From: Gammaproteobacteria bacterium
GTDB taxonomy: Bacteria > Pseudomonadota > Gammaproteobacteria > GRL18
Direction of reading: 5' to 3'
Assembly (NCBI GenBank): GCA_016744995.1
Contig: JADGDG010000001.1
Span: forward strand, 226,011-290,010
Length of the DNA stretch: 64,000 nt
Shown here: in pieces, positions 26,326-35,426 of the stretch
Layout: each line of letters opens with the position of its first letter
Numbering within the stretch: position 1 is the stretch's first letter
The notes under the pieces: generated by a model
What the model saw: only the letters and a program-made list of their open reading frames with translations
What the model was told of the DNA's origin: nothing
The model's database searches: none
Made by a program: the position numbers and the translations under genes

Positions 26326-29190
26326 TTATAATCTATCTGCAATAAATTGAATAGGATGAAAAAGAATACTATTGGAACTAACATCATTAATTTGATGTCT
26401 ACAACTTATCCCGCTTACAATAACAACATCCTGCTTGTTAATTTTTTTGAGTTCAGGGATTAAAGAGGTTTCAGCAACTTTTTTTGAAAATTCTGGATTT
26501 TCATAACCGAACTGCCCGGCCATGCCACAACAACCTGTATTCATTTCCTTAACCTGAATATTAGGTATAAGTTCTAACAGTTTCCTTGTGGATTGCTCTT
26601 TTTGTAGTGATTTCTGGTGACAGTGAGTATGAATATGTACCATGCAAGGCTTTTGCTGAATTTGTTTTATAAAACTTTCATAATTTTTTTTCTCTGTGAT
26701 GAGATAACTTAATAAATACTCATCAAAAAGTTGACTCTGCCCCAATATCTGACTTAGATAAAGTGCATATTCACTGCCAACCAGCTCTGGAGCCTCATCT
26801 TTTAAGGTCAAAAATTCAGCGGGTTCAATACCAATAATGCTCTGCTTAGGGTATTTCCTCAATTCACTGATTAACCTCTGCAGAGAAGTTTTAGCATCGG
26901 ATAATAAACCGTTGCTAATCAATTGCCTTGGAGAATCTTTCATCAGAATGCAGGTAACGTTGTGTCCAGTTTTTTCTAAAACCTGAATTGCGGCTTTAAC
27001 TACATCCGGTTCTAAATAATGAGAAAAAATATCAATAAGTAAAATCACAGGCTTGCCTGATTTCTTTTTTTCTTTCTTTTCTAGCCATTGTACTAAATTT
27101 ACATTTGAAATTTCTGGTAATAATCTCAGACTCCCTCCAATCATACTCCGGAAACTTTTTGTTCGTTGCAGAGTATTTATCAGCACTGGAAATATTGATG
27201 CAATCCTCAGATAGACAGGATAAAACTTTACCAATTGCACTTTTAGAGGGATCCCATGTCGTTGGTATTTCTGATATAGATATTCAGCTTTTAGACGTGA
27301 CATATCTACATTTGATGGACACTCTGACTTGCATGCTTTACAGGAAAGGCAAAGTTTCATCGTCTCTATTAAGCCATCATTTTTAAGCTCCTGGCTGAGA
27401 TCATGAGCAGAAAAGGCAAACCGCAATAAATTTGCCCGTCCACGTGTACTAAACTGCTCCTCTTTACTTGCATGGTAACTGGGGCACATAACCCCTCGCC
27501 CTGAACTTTTTCGACAAGCACTAGTACCATTACATTTTTTTAAAGCATCATTCAAACTAAGTTCATTGCTCCAGTCAAAACCAGTTTTTTTCGGTGCAGC
27601 AGAAACTGAATCAACTCTTAAGTCAATATCTATTGGTTTATTCGCCAGTATTTTTCCTGGATTAAAAATATTATCCGGATCAAATGTGTCTTTAATCTGT
27701 TGATGAAATTTGTAAACTTCTTCACCAAACATTTGTTTTAAAAATGGGCCGCGAACTCTTCCATCTCCATGTTCACCAGAGAGTGAGCCATGATATTTTT
27801 TAATTAAGTCAGCAACCTCTTGAGCAATTTTTGTAAATTTTTTGCGATCACTTATATTCTCCAGATCAAGTTCAGGCCTGAGGTGTACCAAGCCAACTGA
27901 AACATGACCATAGTAAACACATTGAACCTCAAATTTAGCCATAAGATGTTGAATGTCTTTAATATAATGGGGCAAATCAACTATAGAAACAGCAGTATCT
28001 TCAATAACAGCGACAGGCTTTTGTTTACTTTTCATCCCCATTAACAAGCCTAATCCAGCCTTTCGGACACTCCAGACCTTACTGATGTCTACCTGGTTTA
28101 CAACTGGGTAACTATAAGCGCTTCCCACCTCTTCGAGCCTGAAAATTAACTGTTTTGCTTTTTTTTCTACTCCCATTAATGTATCAGAAAAAAATTCTGT
28201 AACCAGGACTGCAACTGGCTCCCCATCTATCCAGAAACGATTTCTTTGCTGCTCAATATTTTCTTTGCTCAGGTCAAGGGTACGTTTGTCCATGAGTTCA
28301 ATCGATGCAGGCTTTTCTTTTAATATTAACGAAACAGAAGTCATAGCCTCGTTAAGATCATTAAAGTGGATACAGACAACAATCTTATGCTTAGGTGTTG
28401 AAACTAATTTTAATTTTGCTTGTGTAGTAAAAGCCAATGTTCCTTCAGTTCCACACAGAAAAGGAGCTAAATTAAAAAAAGCACCTGCAGAATTCCATGG
28501 CTGCATGTTTGCTAAATAATCCAGAGGATAGCCCGTATTACGCCTTATAATTTCTGGTTTTGGATATTTTTCTAAAATTAAATGTCGATTTTCATCAACA
28601 ATCTGATATAGAATTCGATAAATTTTTCCTTCCAGGTTTTGCAGGTGCTTTTTTGCCTCTAATTCATCATTGTTCAGAGGACCAAAAATAGCAACACTTC
28701 CATCAGAAAGGATTGTTTCTAACTCATAAATGTGATCTCGGGTAGTACCATAGAGAATAGAATGTGAACCTGCGGCATTATTACCGATCATTCCTCCAAT
28801 CATACACCGATTCGAAGTTGAAATATCAATGGCAAATTTAAGGCCAAGGTCATTAATTACATCATTAAGATCATCAAGTATCACTCCAGGCTGTACTCTG
28901 ATCAAGCTATCCACTGGACTGCCTGATATGTTAACCATAAACCTTGAAACATCAATAACTGAGCCATTTCCAACACATTGGCCCGCAATACTCGTTCCAG
29001 CAGCCCTGGGTATTACAGGTGCTTTTTTGATTGATAGCTGCTTAATAATTGTGACGCAATCATCTTTATTTTTTGGCCAAAATACGGCATCTGGGAGTTC
29101 TTGATATACAGAAGCATCTGTCGCATAGAGGCGACGAGAAGTTGATTCATTTGAAAATATTTCTGTTGATGTTTTGGTCTTTACAATCAA
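26326..29190 (-). CDS. FAD-linked oxidase / Fe-S (CCG-domain) fusion oxidoreductase
   Basis: A 954-residue three-part dehydrogenase. An FAD-binding PCMH domain comes first (PRAAGTSIAGQCVG near residue 58; MIGGMIGNNAAGSHS near 130), then the FAD-oxidase C-terminal domain (SGEHGDGRVRGPFL near 465). Two 4Fe-4S motif regions follow near 545-615 (including CLSCKACKSECPS), and a CCG-type C-terminal part with GCCGMAGQFGYE. It resembles GlcD/YdiJ/D-lactate dehydrogenase fusions that oxidise 2-hydroxy acids and pass electrons to quinone. No sugar-nucleotide link is visible; it may be a metabolic gene beside or caught within the glycan locus. Confidence 0.88.
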   Translation of the reverse strand: MIVKTKTSTEIFSNESTSRRLYATDASVYQELPDAVFWPKNKDDCVTIIKQLSIKKAPVIPRAAGTSIAGQCVGNGSVIDVSRFMVNISGSPVDSLIRVQPGVILDDLNDVINDLGLKFAIDISTSNRCMIGGMIGNNAAGSHSILYGTTRDHIYELETILSDGSVAIFGPLNNDELEAKKHLQNLEGKIYRILYQIVDENRHLILEKYPKPEIIRRNTGYPLDYLANMQPWNSAGAFFNLAPFLCGTEGTLAFTTQAKLKLVSTPKHKIVVCIHFNDLNEAMTSVSLILKEKPASIELMDKRTLDLSKENIEQQRNRFWIDGEPVAVLVTEFFSDTLMGVEKKAKQLIFRLEEVGSAYSYPVVNQVDISKVWSVRKAGLGLLMGMKSKQKPVAVIEDTAVSIVDLPHYIKDIQHLMAKFEVQCVYYGHVSVGLVHLRPELDLENISDRKKFTKIAQEVADLIKKYHGSLSGEHGDGRVRGPFLKQMFGEEVYKFHQQIKDTFDPDNIFNPGKILANKPIDIDLRVDSVSAAPKKTGFDWSNELSLNDALKKCNGTSACRKSSGRGVMCPSYHASKEEQFSTRGRANLLRFAFSAHDLSQELKNDGLIETMKLCLSCKACKSECPSNVDMSRLKAEYLYQKYQRHGIPLKVQLVKFYPVYLRIASIFPVLINTLQRTKSFRSMIGGSLRLLPEISNVNLVQWLEKKEKKKSGKPVILLIDIFSHYLEPDVVKAAIQVLEKTGHNVTCILMKDSPRQLISNGLLSDAKTSLQRLISELRKYPKQSIIGIEPAEFLTLKDEAPELVGSEYALYLSQILGQSQLFDEYLLSYLITEKKNYESFIKQIQQKPCMVHIHTHCHQKSLQKEQSTRKLLELIPNIQVKEMNTGCCGMAGQFGYENPEFSKKVAETSLIPELKKINKQDVVIVSGISCRHQINDVSSNSILFHPIQFIADRL

Positions 29191-29243
29191 ATTATAGCCT
29201 CAAAATTGGCTCTTGGGGGAATAAGATTACTATCTATATTTTA

Positions 29244-29251
29244 GAAAAAAG
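29244..29251 (+). repeat. Left 8-bp target-site duplication of the MITE-like element
   Basis: GAAAAAAG directly abuts the left inverted-repeat arm and is repeated exactly at 29413-29420 next to the right arm. This is the pattern left by transposition with 8-bp duplication. Confidence 0.65.
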
Positions 29252-29412
29252 GTAACTACTCAGCGTATTCATCTTTTACCTGATTTCTGCGTTATTTTCG
29301 TACTCAAATGGTCACATATACTTATATGCTCACATTTTCCGTGCGCCTCTTTGAGGTGCCGCAGGCATTGTGCCTTGAACTCAGGCAAAATCTAAACACG
29401 CTGAATAGTTAC
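29252..29412. mobile_element. 161-bp MITE-like inverted-repeat element
   Basis: The arms 29252-29287 and 29377-29412 are 36-nt inverted repeats matching at 29 of 36 positions, and the element is flanked by the exact 8-bp direct repeat GAAAAAAG. The interior has no credible gene but contains a small hairpin at about 29343-29359 (GCGCCTC, TTT, GAGGTGC). These are the features of a non-autonomous miniature inverted-repeat transposable element. It sits in the intergenic space between the FAD/Fe-S oxidoreductase and tviB-like genes, about 60 bp upstream of the oxidoreductase start. The transposase family that would mobilise it is not in the window. Confidence 0.7.
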
Positions 29413-29420
29413 GAAAAAAG
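29413..29420 (+). repeat. Right 8-bp target-site duplication of the MITE-like element
   Basis: Exact copy of the left GAAAAAAG, immediately following the right inverted-repeat arm and ending 9 bp before the tviB-like stop codon. Confidence 0.65.
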
Positions 29421-29429
29421 TTACTTTTT

Positions 29430-30695
29430 TTATAAACGCCATGTTGGTTCTGGAACAATATTTTTGACATCTATAATAACAACTTCATCCTTAAATAAAG
29501 CATTATAATTATTCATTGTAAGTGATTTAAATTCTGAATGTCCGACTGCAACCAGGATTGCATCATATTTTTTATCACTATTAAAAGGGTTGTTAATAAT
29601 ATTGAGGTCATATATTTTTTTATCATGAGCATCAATCCACGGGTCATAGACATCTATATTTGCTTCATAACTTTTTAGCTCTATAATAATATCCGTAACT
29701 TTGGTGTTACGCATATCAGAACAATCTTCTTTAAATGTGACCCCCATTATTAAAATGTTAGCATTCTTTATTTTTTTCCCAGCCAGGATCATATTTTTTA
29801 TTGTTTTTTCAGCTATATATTTGCCCATCCCATTATTTATCTGACGTGAAGCCAGGATCAGATTTGGTTTATAGCCAAGTTCTTCAGCTTTGAAAGTTAA
29901 ATAATAAGGATCAACACCAATACAATGCCCCCCGACAAGACCAGGTTTTAAATGATTAAAATTCCATTTTGTGCCAGCAGCAGCCAGAACCTCATTGGTA
30001 TCAATTCCCATCTGATCAAAGATTAGTGCTAACTCATTTATTAAAGCAATATTAACGTCTCGTTGTGTATTTTCAATAACTTTAGATGCTTCTGCAATTT
30101 TAATGCTGGATGCTAAGTGTGTTCCCGCTGTAATAACCGATTTGTATAAATCATCCACTTTTCTTGCTATTTCAGGTGTAGAACCTGCAGTAACCTTTAG
30201 AATTTTTTTGACCGTGTGCTCTTTGTCCCCCGGATTAATTCTTTCTGGTGAATACCCGGCAAAGAAATCAACGTTAAATTTCAGACCCGATACTTTTTCA
30301 ACTTCTGGAATACAGATATCTTCTGTCACACCTGGATATACTGTTGACTCGTATATGACAATATCACCTTTTGATATAACTTCTCCGATCATTTGAGATG
30401 ATTTAATTAAAGGGGCTAAATCAGGTCGATTGGCTGTATCAATAGGGGTTGGAACCGTCACTATATAAATATTGCAGTCTTTGGTTTGTTGTATATCTGA
30501 TGTGTATTGGATGCTAGATTGAACACTAGCTAGCAATTCATCATCTATTTCTAGTGTTCTATCGTGACCCGCAATGAGTTCGTCGTTCCTTGTTTGATTA
30601 ATATCGAAACCAATTACTGAGTATTTTTCTGCAAAAGCAACAGCCAGAGGGAGGCCAACATAACCAAGGCCAATCATACATATTTTATTTGTCAT
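29430..30695 (-). CDS. tviB: TviB/WbpO-type UDP-N-acetylhexosamine 6-dehydrogenase
   Basis: A 421-residue nucleotide-sugar dehydrogenase. MIGLGYVGLPLAVAFA at the N-terminus binds NAD, and GLVGGHCIGVDPYYL (around residue 255) carries the catalytic Cys and the Vi-antigen/WbpO-type signature. MGVTFKEDCSDMRNTK is the C-terminal UDP-sugar motif. It should oxidise UDP-GlcNAc or UDP-GalNAc to the uronic acid. With the AsnB homologues it could supply an amidated aminouronic acid, as in some Pseudomonas O-antigens. It stands alone between the MITE-like element and the four-helix-bundle remnant. The symbol refers to the family; the exact hexosamine is unproven. Confidence 0.88.
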   Translation of the reverse strand: MTNKICMIGLGYVGLPLAVAFAEKYSVIGFDINQTRNDELIAGHDRTLEIDDELLASVQSSIQYTSDIQQTKDCNIYIVTVPTPIDTANRPDLAPLIKSSQMIGEVISKGDIVIYESTVYPGVTEDICIPEVEKVSGLKFNVDFFAGYSPERINPGDKEHTVKKILKVTAGSTPEIARKVDDLYKSVITAGTHLASSIKIAEASKVIENTQRDVNIALINELALIFDQMGIDTNEVLAAAGTKWNFNHLKPGLVGGHCIGVDPYYLTFKAEELGYKPNLILASRQINNGMGKYIAEKTIKNMILAGKKIKNANILIMGVTFKEDCSDMRNTKVTDIIIELKSYEANIDVYDPWIDAHDKKIYDLNIINNPFNSDKKYDAILVAVGHSEFKSLTMNNYNALFKDEVVIIDVKNIVPEPTWRL

Positions 30696-30788
30696 ATAGA
30701 GTTTAGAGTAGTTTAGTTAAACCTTTATCAGTAGCTTTTCATCAGGCTGTATAGCATATTAGATATTTCCTGAGTTTATTTATCCAGG

Positions 30789-30959
30789 TCATGCCTTTTT
30801 GTTTGGTATAGAGTCAACTTCCATTCTAATATCTATTTGTACTCTGAATTTGGCAACCGAGTCTTTGGCGTAATTTAGGAAATTTATTAGTTCTTTGTAC
30901 AATTCAGCACTCAGTCTGGCTGAACATTTCCAGACATCTAAATCTTCAAAATTTACCAT
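30789..30959 (-). pseudogene. Internally deleted four-helix-bundle (23S rRNA intervening-sequence protein) remnant
   Basis: A 56-codon frame from ATG 30959 to TGA 30789. The first part (MVNFEDLDVWKCSARLSAELY) matches the typical N-terminus of the four-helix-bundle/IVP family. The second (AKDSVAKFRVQIDIRMEVDSIP) resembles the family's C-terminal helix pattern AKGSxAELRTQLxIAxExGYI. The middle, which normally has a SIPSNIAEG motif and brings the protein to about 120 residues, is missing. The joint falls at about residues 27-30. It is most simply an in-frame internal deletion of a once complete gene, although expression of the short product cannot be excluded. Confidence 0.7.
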
Positions 30960-31201
30960 TGATTCCCTATTCTTTAGTAATTCTGCAAGGATTTTAACAT
31001 TTTTTTTATTGTGAGTGTTTGTTTTTTGTATATATTTTCCTGGGTTGCAGGAAAAGGAGACAAGTAAGATGAAGTGAGTAATTAGAGGCTAATTTATGCA
31101 CAATAGACATCGACCGATGGCCTTGCAGTGACTTTTCAGACGTCCAGTTTTTGGCATTTCACCGATACTTCCTTGCGTTGGTATTGAACATTTAAAGGTA
31201 A
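30960..31201. other. Intergenic stretch with one stem-loop and no recognised gene
   Basis: Between the four-helix-bundle remnant and rfbD I find no gene. It holds a perfect 8-bp hairpin at 31035-31055 (TTTTCCTG, GGTTG, CAGGAAAA), which could be a weak terminator for rfbD, although no run of T follows on the minus strand. The rest is low-information AT-rich sequence. Confidence 0.5.
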
Positions 31202-32086
31202 TTAATTTGAGTTGTGGAGAAAAAAGACTTTCAGATCAGACTTCCAGTCTGCCGGCTTGATTTTAAAAACCTGCTGCAGTTTTTGACCATCCAGTTTCGA
31301 GTTGGCGGGTCGTTTGACCGGGGTTGGAAATTCGGATGATGGGATGGGGTTGAGTTTCATTGTTTTATTAATCAGCCCTGATTCTTTTGCCTGACGGAAA
31401 ATTTCTACTGCAAAGTCATACCAGCTGACACCGGGATCACTTTGAAAATTGTAGGTCCCCCAGGGGCATTGCGGCTGATTAAATTGCTTTGTTTCTATTA
31501 TATCCAACAGACAGCAACTGATTGCTACTGCTGAGGTTGGAGCTCCGAATTGATCATCAACAATACTCAGCTCATCTCTTTGCTCTGCCAGTCTAAGCAT
31601 GGTTTTGACAAAATTATTACCATATTCGCCAAAAACCCAACTGACTCGAATGATAATATGATTAGGCCAGGTTTGCTCTATTTTTTGATCACCTTCCAAT
31701 TTTGAGGCACCATAGACTCCCGTTGGCTTGGGGAGATCAGATTCAAGGTAAGGCAATGGCTTATCACCATCATAGACATAGTCTGTAGAAATATGTATGA
31801 GTGGAATATCGAGTTCTTTGCAGGCTATAGCTAAATTTTCACTACCCTGTGAGTTCACAGCATAAGCTAATTCTGACTCCGTTTCTGCTTTATCAACTGC
31901 GGTGTAGGCAGCAGCATTAATAATGACATCAGGCTTTATTGTTTGAACTCTATTGCTAACCTGCTCTAAGTTTGAGATATCCAGTTCTTTGGAACCATAG
32001 CCATAAACTTTATGGTTTCTATTTGTCGCTTCAGCAACAAGCTCTGTGCCAACCTGACCTTTGGCTCCGGTGATTAATATTCTCAT
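31202..32086 (-). CDS. rfbD: dTDP-4-dehydrorhamnose reductase
   Basis: A 294-residue extended SDR, close to the family length of about 299. The N-terminal ITGAKGQVGTEL binds NADPH, and INAAAYTAVDKAE, HISTDYVYDG and YGASKLEGD supply the RmlD signatures with the Tyr-x-x-x-Lys pair. It performs the last step to dTDP-L-rhamnose. It is the last gene of the rfbBACD run, 14 nt after rfbC, and clearly belongs to the same operon. Confidence 0.95.
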   Translation of the reverse strand: MRILITGAKGQVGTELVAEATNRNHKVYGYGSKELDISNLEQVSNRVQTIKPDVIINAAAYTAVDKAETESELAYAVNSQGSENLAIACKELDIPLIHISTDYVYDGDKPLPYLESDLPKPTGVYGASKLEGDQKIEQTWPNHIIIRVSWVFGEYGNNFVKTMLRLAEQRDELSIVDDQFGAPTSAVAISCCLLDIIETKQFNQPQCPWGTYNFQSDPGVSWYDFAVEIFRQAKESGLINKTMKLNPIPSSEFPTPVKRPANSKLDGQKLQQVFKIKPADWKSDLKVFFLHNSN

Positions 32087-32100
32087 AGGTGGCCTATTTT

Positions 32101-32676
32101 TTAAGTATATAAGTTAGTCGTATAGTCAAAAAGGTCTTTTGTATTTTTTAGAAGAGGCTGTGTTTTGTCTTTATCTGAAAGCTGGAGATCTTGTTGTTCC
32201 ACTTCCCAGTCGATATTAAGCTGTGGATCATTGAACTGAATGCCTCTGTCACACTCTGTAGAGTAATAGTTGTCTACTTTGTAAGCGAATATTGCAGTTT
32301 CCGAGAGAACGACAAAACCATGAGCAAAACCTCTGGGAACAAAGAGTTGGTGTTTGTTTTCAGCTGAGAGTTCTGCAACGACGTGCTGCCCAAATGTGGG
32401 AGATCCTTTTCGGATATCAACGGCAACATCCAGAACCTTGCCTTCAATGACTCGTACGAGCTTGCTTTGAGCATGAGGCGGTAGTTGGTAGTGTAAGCCT
32501 CTCAAAACGCCATAGCTGGAACGCGATTCATTATCCTGTGTGAAGGTGGTTTTTATGCCGGTTTCCTTCTCAAATAAATCACTTCTGAAAGTTTCAACGA
32601 AGTAGCCTCGGGCGTCGCCGAAAACTTTGGGTTCAATTAGGATAACACCTGGTATATTTGTTTTGGTATATTTCAT
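32101..32676 (-). CDS. rfbC: dTDP-4-dehydrorhamnose 3,5-epimerase
   Basis: A 191-residue RmlC. The start chosen is the ATG at 32676 (MKYTKTNIPGVILIEPKVF), matching the usual N-terminus; the frame remains open upstream into rfbA, but that extension is not family-like and includes a palindromic repeat. FGDARGYFVETFR, QDNESRSSYGVLRGLHYQ with the catalytic His, and FVPRGFAHGFVVLS are cupin-fold family motifs. It epimerises C3 and C5 of the 4-keto sugar. The order rfbB-A-C-D is a common gammaproteobacterial arrangement. Confidence 0.95.
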   Translation of the reverse strand: MKYTKTNIPGVILIEPKVFGDARGYFVETFRSDLFEKETGIKTTFTQDNESRSSYGVLRGLHYQLPPHAQSKLVRVIEGKVLDVAVDIRKGSPTFGQHVVAELSAENKHQLFVPRGFAHGFVVLSETAIFAYKVDNYYSTECDRGIQFNDPQLNIDWEVEQQDLQLSDKDKTQPLLKNTKDLFDYTTNLYT

Positions 32677-32708
32677 ATCTTCTATCCATACAAAAACCCT
32701 ATCATCAG

Positions 32709-32740
32709 CCCCCCTTTTTAGTGAGGGGAAAATAGGAGAG
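32709..32740. repeat. Dispersed CCCCT...AGGGG palindromic repeat, copy between rfbA and rfbC
   Basis: A run of C residues at 32709-32714 and AGGGG at 32724-32728 enclose an A/T-rich loop, followed by ATAGGAGAG. Similar motifs occur at 47617-47657 and inside waaC at 57642-57668. Probably a small dispersed palindromic repeat, placed here in the 64-nt gap of the rfb operon. Confidence 0.45.
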
Positions 32741-33625
32741 TTAAGCAATGTCCTCTTCTGCTCTGCGTAACAGGTACTGACCGTATTGGCTTTTCTTGAG
32801 TGGCTGGGCCAACTCAATTAATTGTTCTTTATTGATATAACCCATTTCAAAAGCAATTTCTTCAATACAGGCTACTTTTAAACTCTGACGTTTTTCTATG
32901 GTCTGGATGTAGTTGGAAGCTTCCATCAGGCTTTCATGTGTGCCGGTATCCAGCCAGGCAAAACCTCGCCCCATGAGTTCAACTTTGAGACTTTGCTGTT
33001 CCAGGTAGACTTGATTTAGTGAGGTAATTTCCAGCTCACCACGATGTGAAGGTTTGACAGTTTTAGCTATGTCAATGACGTTATTGGGGTAAAAATAGAG
33101 GCCAACAACCGCATGATTACTTTTGGGATATTCTGGTTTTTCTTCAATGCTCAAAACATTGCCTGACGAGTCAAATTCTACGACGCCATAACGTTCAGGA
33201 TCGCGAACATAATACCCAAAGACAGTGGCTTTGGCCTGTTCCGTAACATTTTTGACTGACTGTCTGAGTATTTCCTGAAAACCATGCCCATAAAAAATAT
33301 TATCTCCTAACACCAGGCAGACATCATCATCACCAATAAAGTCCTCACCAATAATAAATGCCTGTGCCAGGCCATCAGGTGACGGCTGTACTTTATAAGA
33401 AAATTTCATTCCGATATCATGCCCATCACCTAATAAGGATTCAAACTGAGGCAAGTCATGGGGAGTGGAAATAATTAACACTTCGGTAATTCCCGCCAGC
33501 ATGAGTACTGATAGCGGGTAGTACACCATAGGTTTATCATAAATCGGAGTAAGTTGTTTGCTGACACCTTTAGTTATGGGGTATAGACGAGTACCAGAGC
33601 CGCCTGCAAGGATGATACCTTTCAT
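32741..33625 (-). CDS. rfbA: Glucose-1-phosphate thymidylyltransferase
   Basis: A 294-residue nucleotidyltransferase matching RmlA in length (about 293). [16 protein letters not shown] is the nucleotide-binding loop, and [35 protein letters not shown] and [13 protein letters not shown] are diagnostic. It couples dTTP and glucose-1-phosphate to dTDP-glucose. Its first base overlaps the rfbB stop, so the genes are translationally adjacent. Confidence 0.96.
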   Translation of the reverse strand: MKGIILAGGSGTRLYPITKGVSKQLTPIYDKPMVYYPLSVLMLAGITEVLIISTPHDLPQFESLLGDGHDIGMKFSYKVQPSPDGLAQAFIIGEDFIGDDDVCLVLGDNIFYGHGFQEILRQSVKNVTEQAKATVFGYYVRDPERYGVVEFDSSGNVLSIEEKPEYPKSNHAVVGLYFYPNNVIDIAKTVKPSHRGELEITSLNQVYLEQQSLKVELMGRGFAWLDTGTHESLMEASNYIQTIEKRQSLKVACIEEIAFEMGYINKEQLIELAQPLKKSQYGQYLLRRAEEDIA

Positions 33626-34695
33626 TAACCTTGCCCCTCAATAAAATCAGCTCCCAAGCGTTCTCGCTGATAACTTCCATCCTGTACATGCTGACACCAG
33701 CCTTTATTGTTTAGGTACCAGCTGATGGTTTTTTCTATGCCCGATTCAAAAGTTTCCTGAGGAAGCCAGCCTAGTTCTTTGTCAATTTTATCAGCATCAA
33801 TAGCATAACGTAGATCATGGCCCGGACGGTCGGCCACATAGGTAATTAATTGCTCATGAGGTTTATAGGCTGAGTCGGGAACCAGCTTATCCAGTAAAGA
33901 ACAGATGGTTTTGACGACTTCAAGATTGGTTTTTTCATTATGACCACCAATATTATAGGTTTCGGCATCTTTTCCTGTTTCCAGAACTAACCTTAAAGCA
34001 CGGGCATGATCGTCAACATGCAGCCAGTCTCTAATCTGCTGGCCACTGCCATAGATAGGTAATGGTTTACCTTCCAGTGCATTAAGCGTCACTAGGGGAA
34101 TGAGTTTTTCCGGAAACTGGTGGCTGCCATAGTTATTTGAGCAATTAGTGATCACAATGGGAAAGCCATATGTACGATGCCAGGCTCTTACCAGATGATC
34201 AGATGATGCTTTACTGGCTGAATAGGGCGAACTGGGTTCATAGGCAGTTTTTTCAGTAAAAAAACCGGTTTCATCCAGATCACCATAAACTTCATCGGTC
34301 GAAACATGATGAAAGCGAAAGCTGGATTTTTTTGTTTCATCCAGTTGCTTCCAATAGTGACGAGACACTTCAAGCAGGTTACAGGTCCCGACTATGTTGG
34401 TTTGTATAAATTCTGCCGGCCCGTCAATGGAGCGGTCAACATGGGATTCTGCAGCCAGATGCATAATGGCATCAGGCTGATACTGTTCAAATACACGGGT
34501 CATCGCTTCTTTATCACAAATATCAACTTGCTGAAAATGATAGCGAGGATTATTTTCAACTTCGACCAATGATTCCAGGTTACCCGCATAGGTCAAAACA
34601 TCAACATTGATAATCGTATGTTCTGTCTCTTTAATATATTGACGAATCACTGCTGAGCCAATAAATCCGGCCCCTCCTGTTACAATAATATTCAA
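33625..34695 (-). CDS. rfbB: dTDP-glucose 4,6-dehydratase
   Basis: A 356-residue extended [19 protein letters not shown] binds [15 protein letters not shown] and [11 protein letters not shown] are RmlB signatures, and [20 protein letters not shown] carries Tyr-x-x-x-Lys. It makes the 4-keto-6-deoxy intermediate and is the first gene of the rhamnose operon. Its product could in principle also feed other dTDP-deoxyamino sugars. Confidence 0.96.
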   Translation of the reverse strand: MNIIVTGGAGFIGSAVIRQYIKETEHTIINVDVLTYAGNLESLVEVENNPRYHFQQVDICDKEAMTRVFEQYQPDAIMHLAAESHVDRSIDGPAEFIQTNIVGTCNLLEVSRHYWKQLDETKKSSFRFHHVSTDEVYGDLDETGFFTEKTAYEPSSPYSASKASSDHLVRAWHRTYGFPIVITNCSNNYGSHQFPEKLIPLVTLNALEGKPLPIYGSGQQIRDWLHVDDHARALRLVLETGKDAETYNIGGHNEKTNLEVVKTICSLLDKLVPDSAYKPHEQLITYVADRPGHDLRYAIDADKIDKELGWLPQETFESGIEKTISWYLNNKGWCQHVQDGSYQRERLGADFIEGQG

Positions 34696-34944
34696 TGCGA
34701 ACTCCTAAGTTAGTCGATATACTATCTGCGGATTATAAGACGAATCAAGCTAACTTACAATTAGCATAAAAAGAATAGGTTTGGTTAAATGAGTCTTCAA
34801 CCTGAAGCTCACCTGGTGCCTGCTGGGCAAGAAGGTGTTTTGCTTGTTGGAATGAGAGTTCTTCAACTCAGTAATGTTGTTCAAATCCTTAAAAAATATC
34901 ATATTATTATCCTTAATAACATGCCCGCTTCGTATATGAGTTTA

Positions 34945-34973
34945 TACACTCCCACGCTTAGTGTGGGAGTGTA
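34945..34973. terminator. Perfect 11-bp hairpin between comEA-like gene and rfbB
   Basis: TACACTCCCAC at 34945-34955 pairs perfectly with GTGGGAGTGTA at 34963-34973 around a 7-nt loop, just 6 bp downstream of the ComEA-like stop codon on the minus strand. Position and strength suit a transcription terminator. No T-run follows, so a palindromic end of a lost mobile element is an alternative. The remainder of 34696-34979 has no convincing gene. Confidence 0.5.
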
Positions 34974-34979
34974 ATGGGC

Positions 34980-35249
34980 TTAAAACTGAATGCTGTCTTT
35001 ATTTTTTTCGATGATTTTTGGGCCCACGCCTTTGACGTTTTCCAGACTTGCTAAATCCGTAAAGTTGCCGTGCTCTGTCCGCCATGCAACAATGGCCTGA
35101 GCTTTTTTTAAGCCAATACCATTTAAGTTGCTGGCAATACTTTGTGCATCAGCAGTATTAATGTTCACTTCCTGTGCCATAGAAATAGAGGTAAATGTCA
35201 ACATCAGGGCCAATAATAATGCATTTAATCCGTATTTAATTATTTTCAT
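34980..35249 (-). CDS. Secreted ComEA-like helix-hairpin-helix protein
   Basis: An 89-residue protein with an N-terminal signal peptide (LNALLLALMLTFTSISMA, cleavage after AMA-like SMA at about residue 24). The mature part is a single ComEA-type double helix-hairpin-helix unit: VNINTADAQSIASNLNGIGLKKAQAIV, then LENVKGVGPKIIEKN. Such proteins bind double-stranded DNA in the periplasm and support DNA uptake in competent bacteria. The short length is typical of gammaproteobacterial ComEA. It is unrelated to the glycan genes on either side and has its own upstream gap of about 180 bp. Confidence 0.88.
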   Translation of the reverse strand: MKIIKYGLNALLLALMLTFTSISMAQEVNINTADAQSIASNLNGIGLKKAQAIVAWRTEHGNFTDLASLENVKGVGPKIIEKNKDSIQF

Positions 35250-35426
35250 ATTCTTTCCTTAAAATGTGAATTCTCAGCTAATTAGATGAGGGAGATTATA
35301 AAACTTATACTCAGCTGTCAGAACCTTTCTGAACAACTGGATAAGTATTTTACGGAAAACACAAACAGGGATCTGTCGGTACAATAGTGAAGAATTTGTC
35401 AGATATTTCAGTATCAGAGTGTAGGA

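Noticed and set aside
32477..32484. GGCGGTAG, the core of the ops element that recruits RfaH
   Set aside because: It lies inside rfbC on the opposite strand and lacks the full ops context and a leader position; a chance match.
32677..32817. N-terminal extension of RfbC
   Set aside because: It runs into rfbA and through a palindromic repeat; family length and start motif point to the ATG at 32676.
34750..34890. Minus-strand open stretch upstream of rfbB that resembles a protein C-terminus
   Set aside because: About 41 codons, no start codon, stop on both sides and no family match; too short to call a gene fragment.
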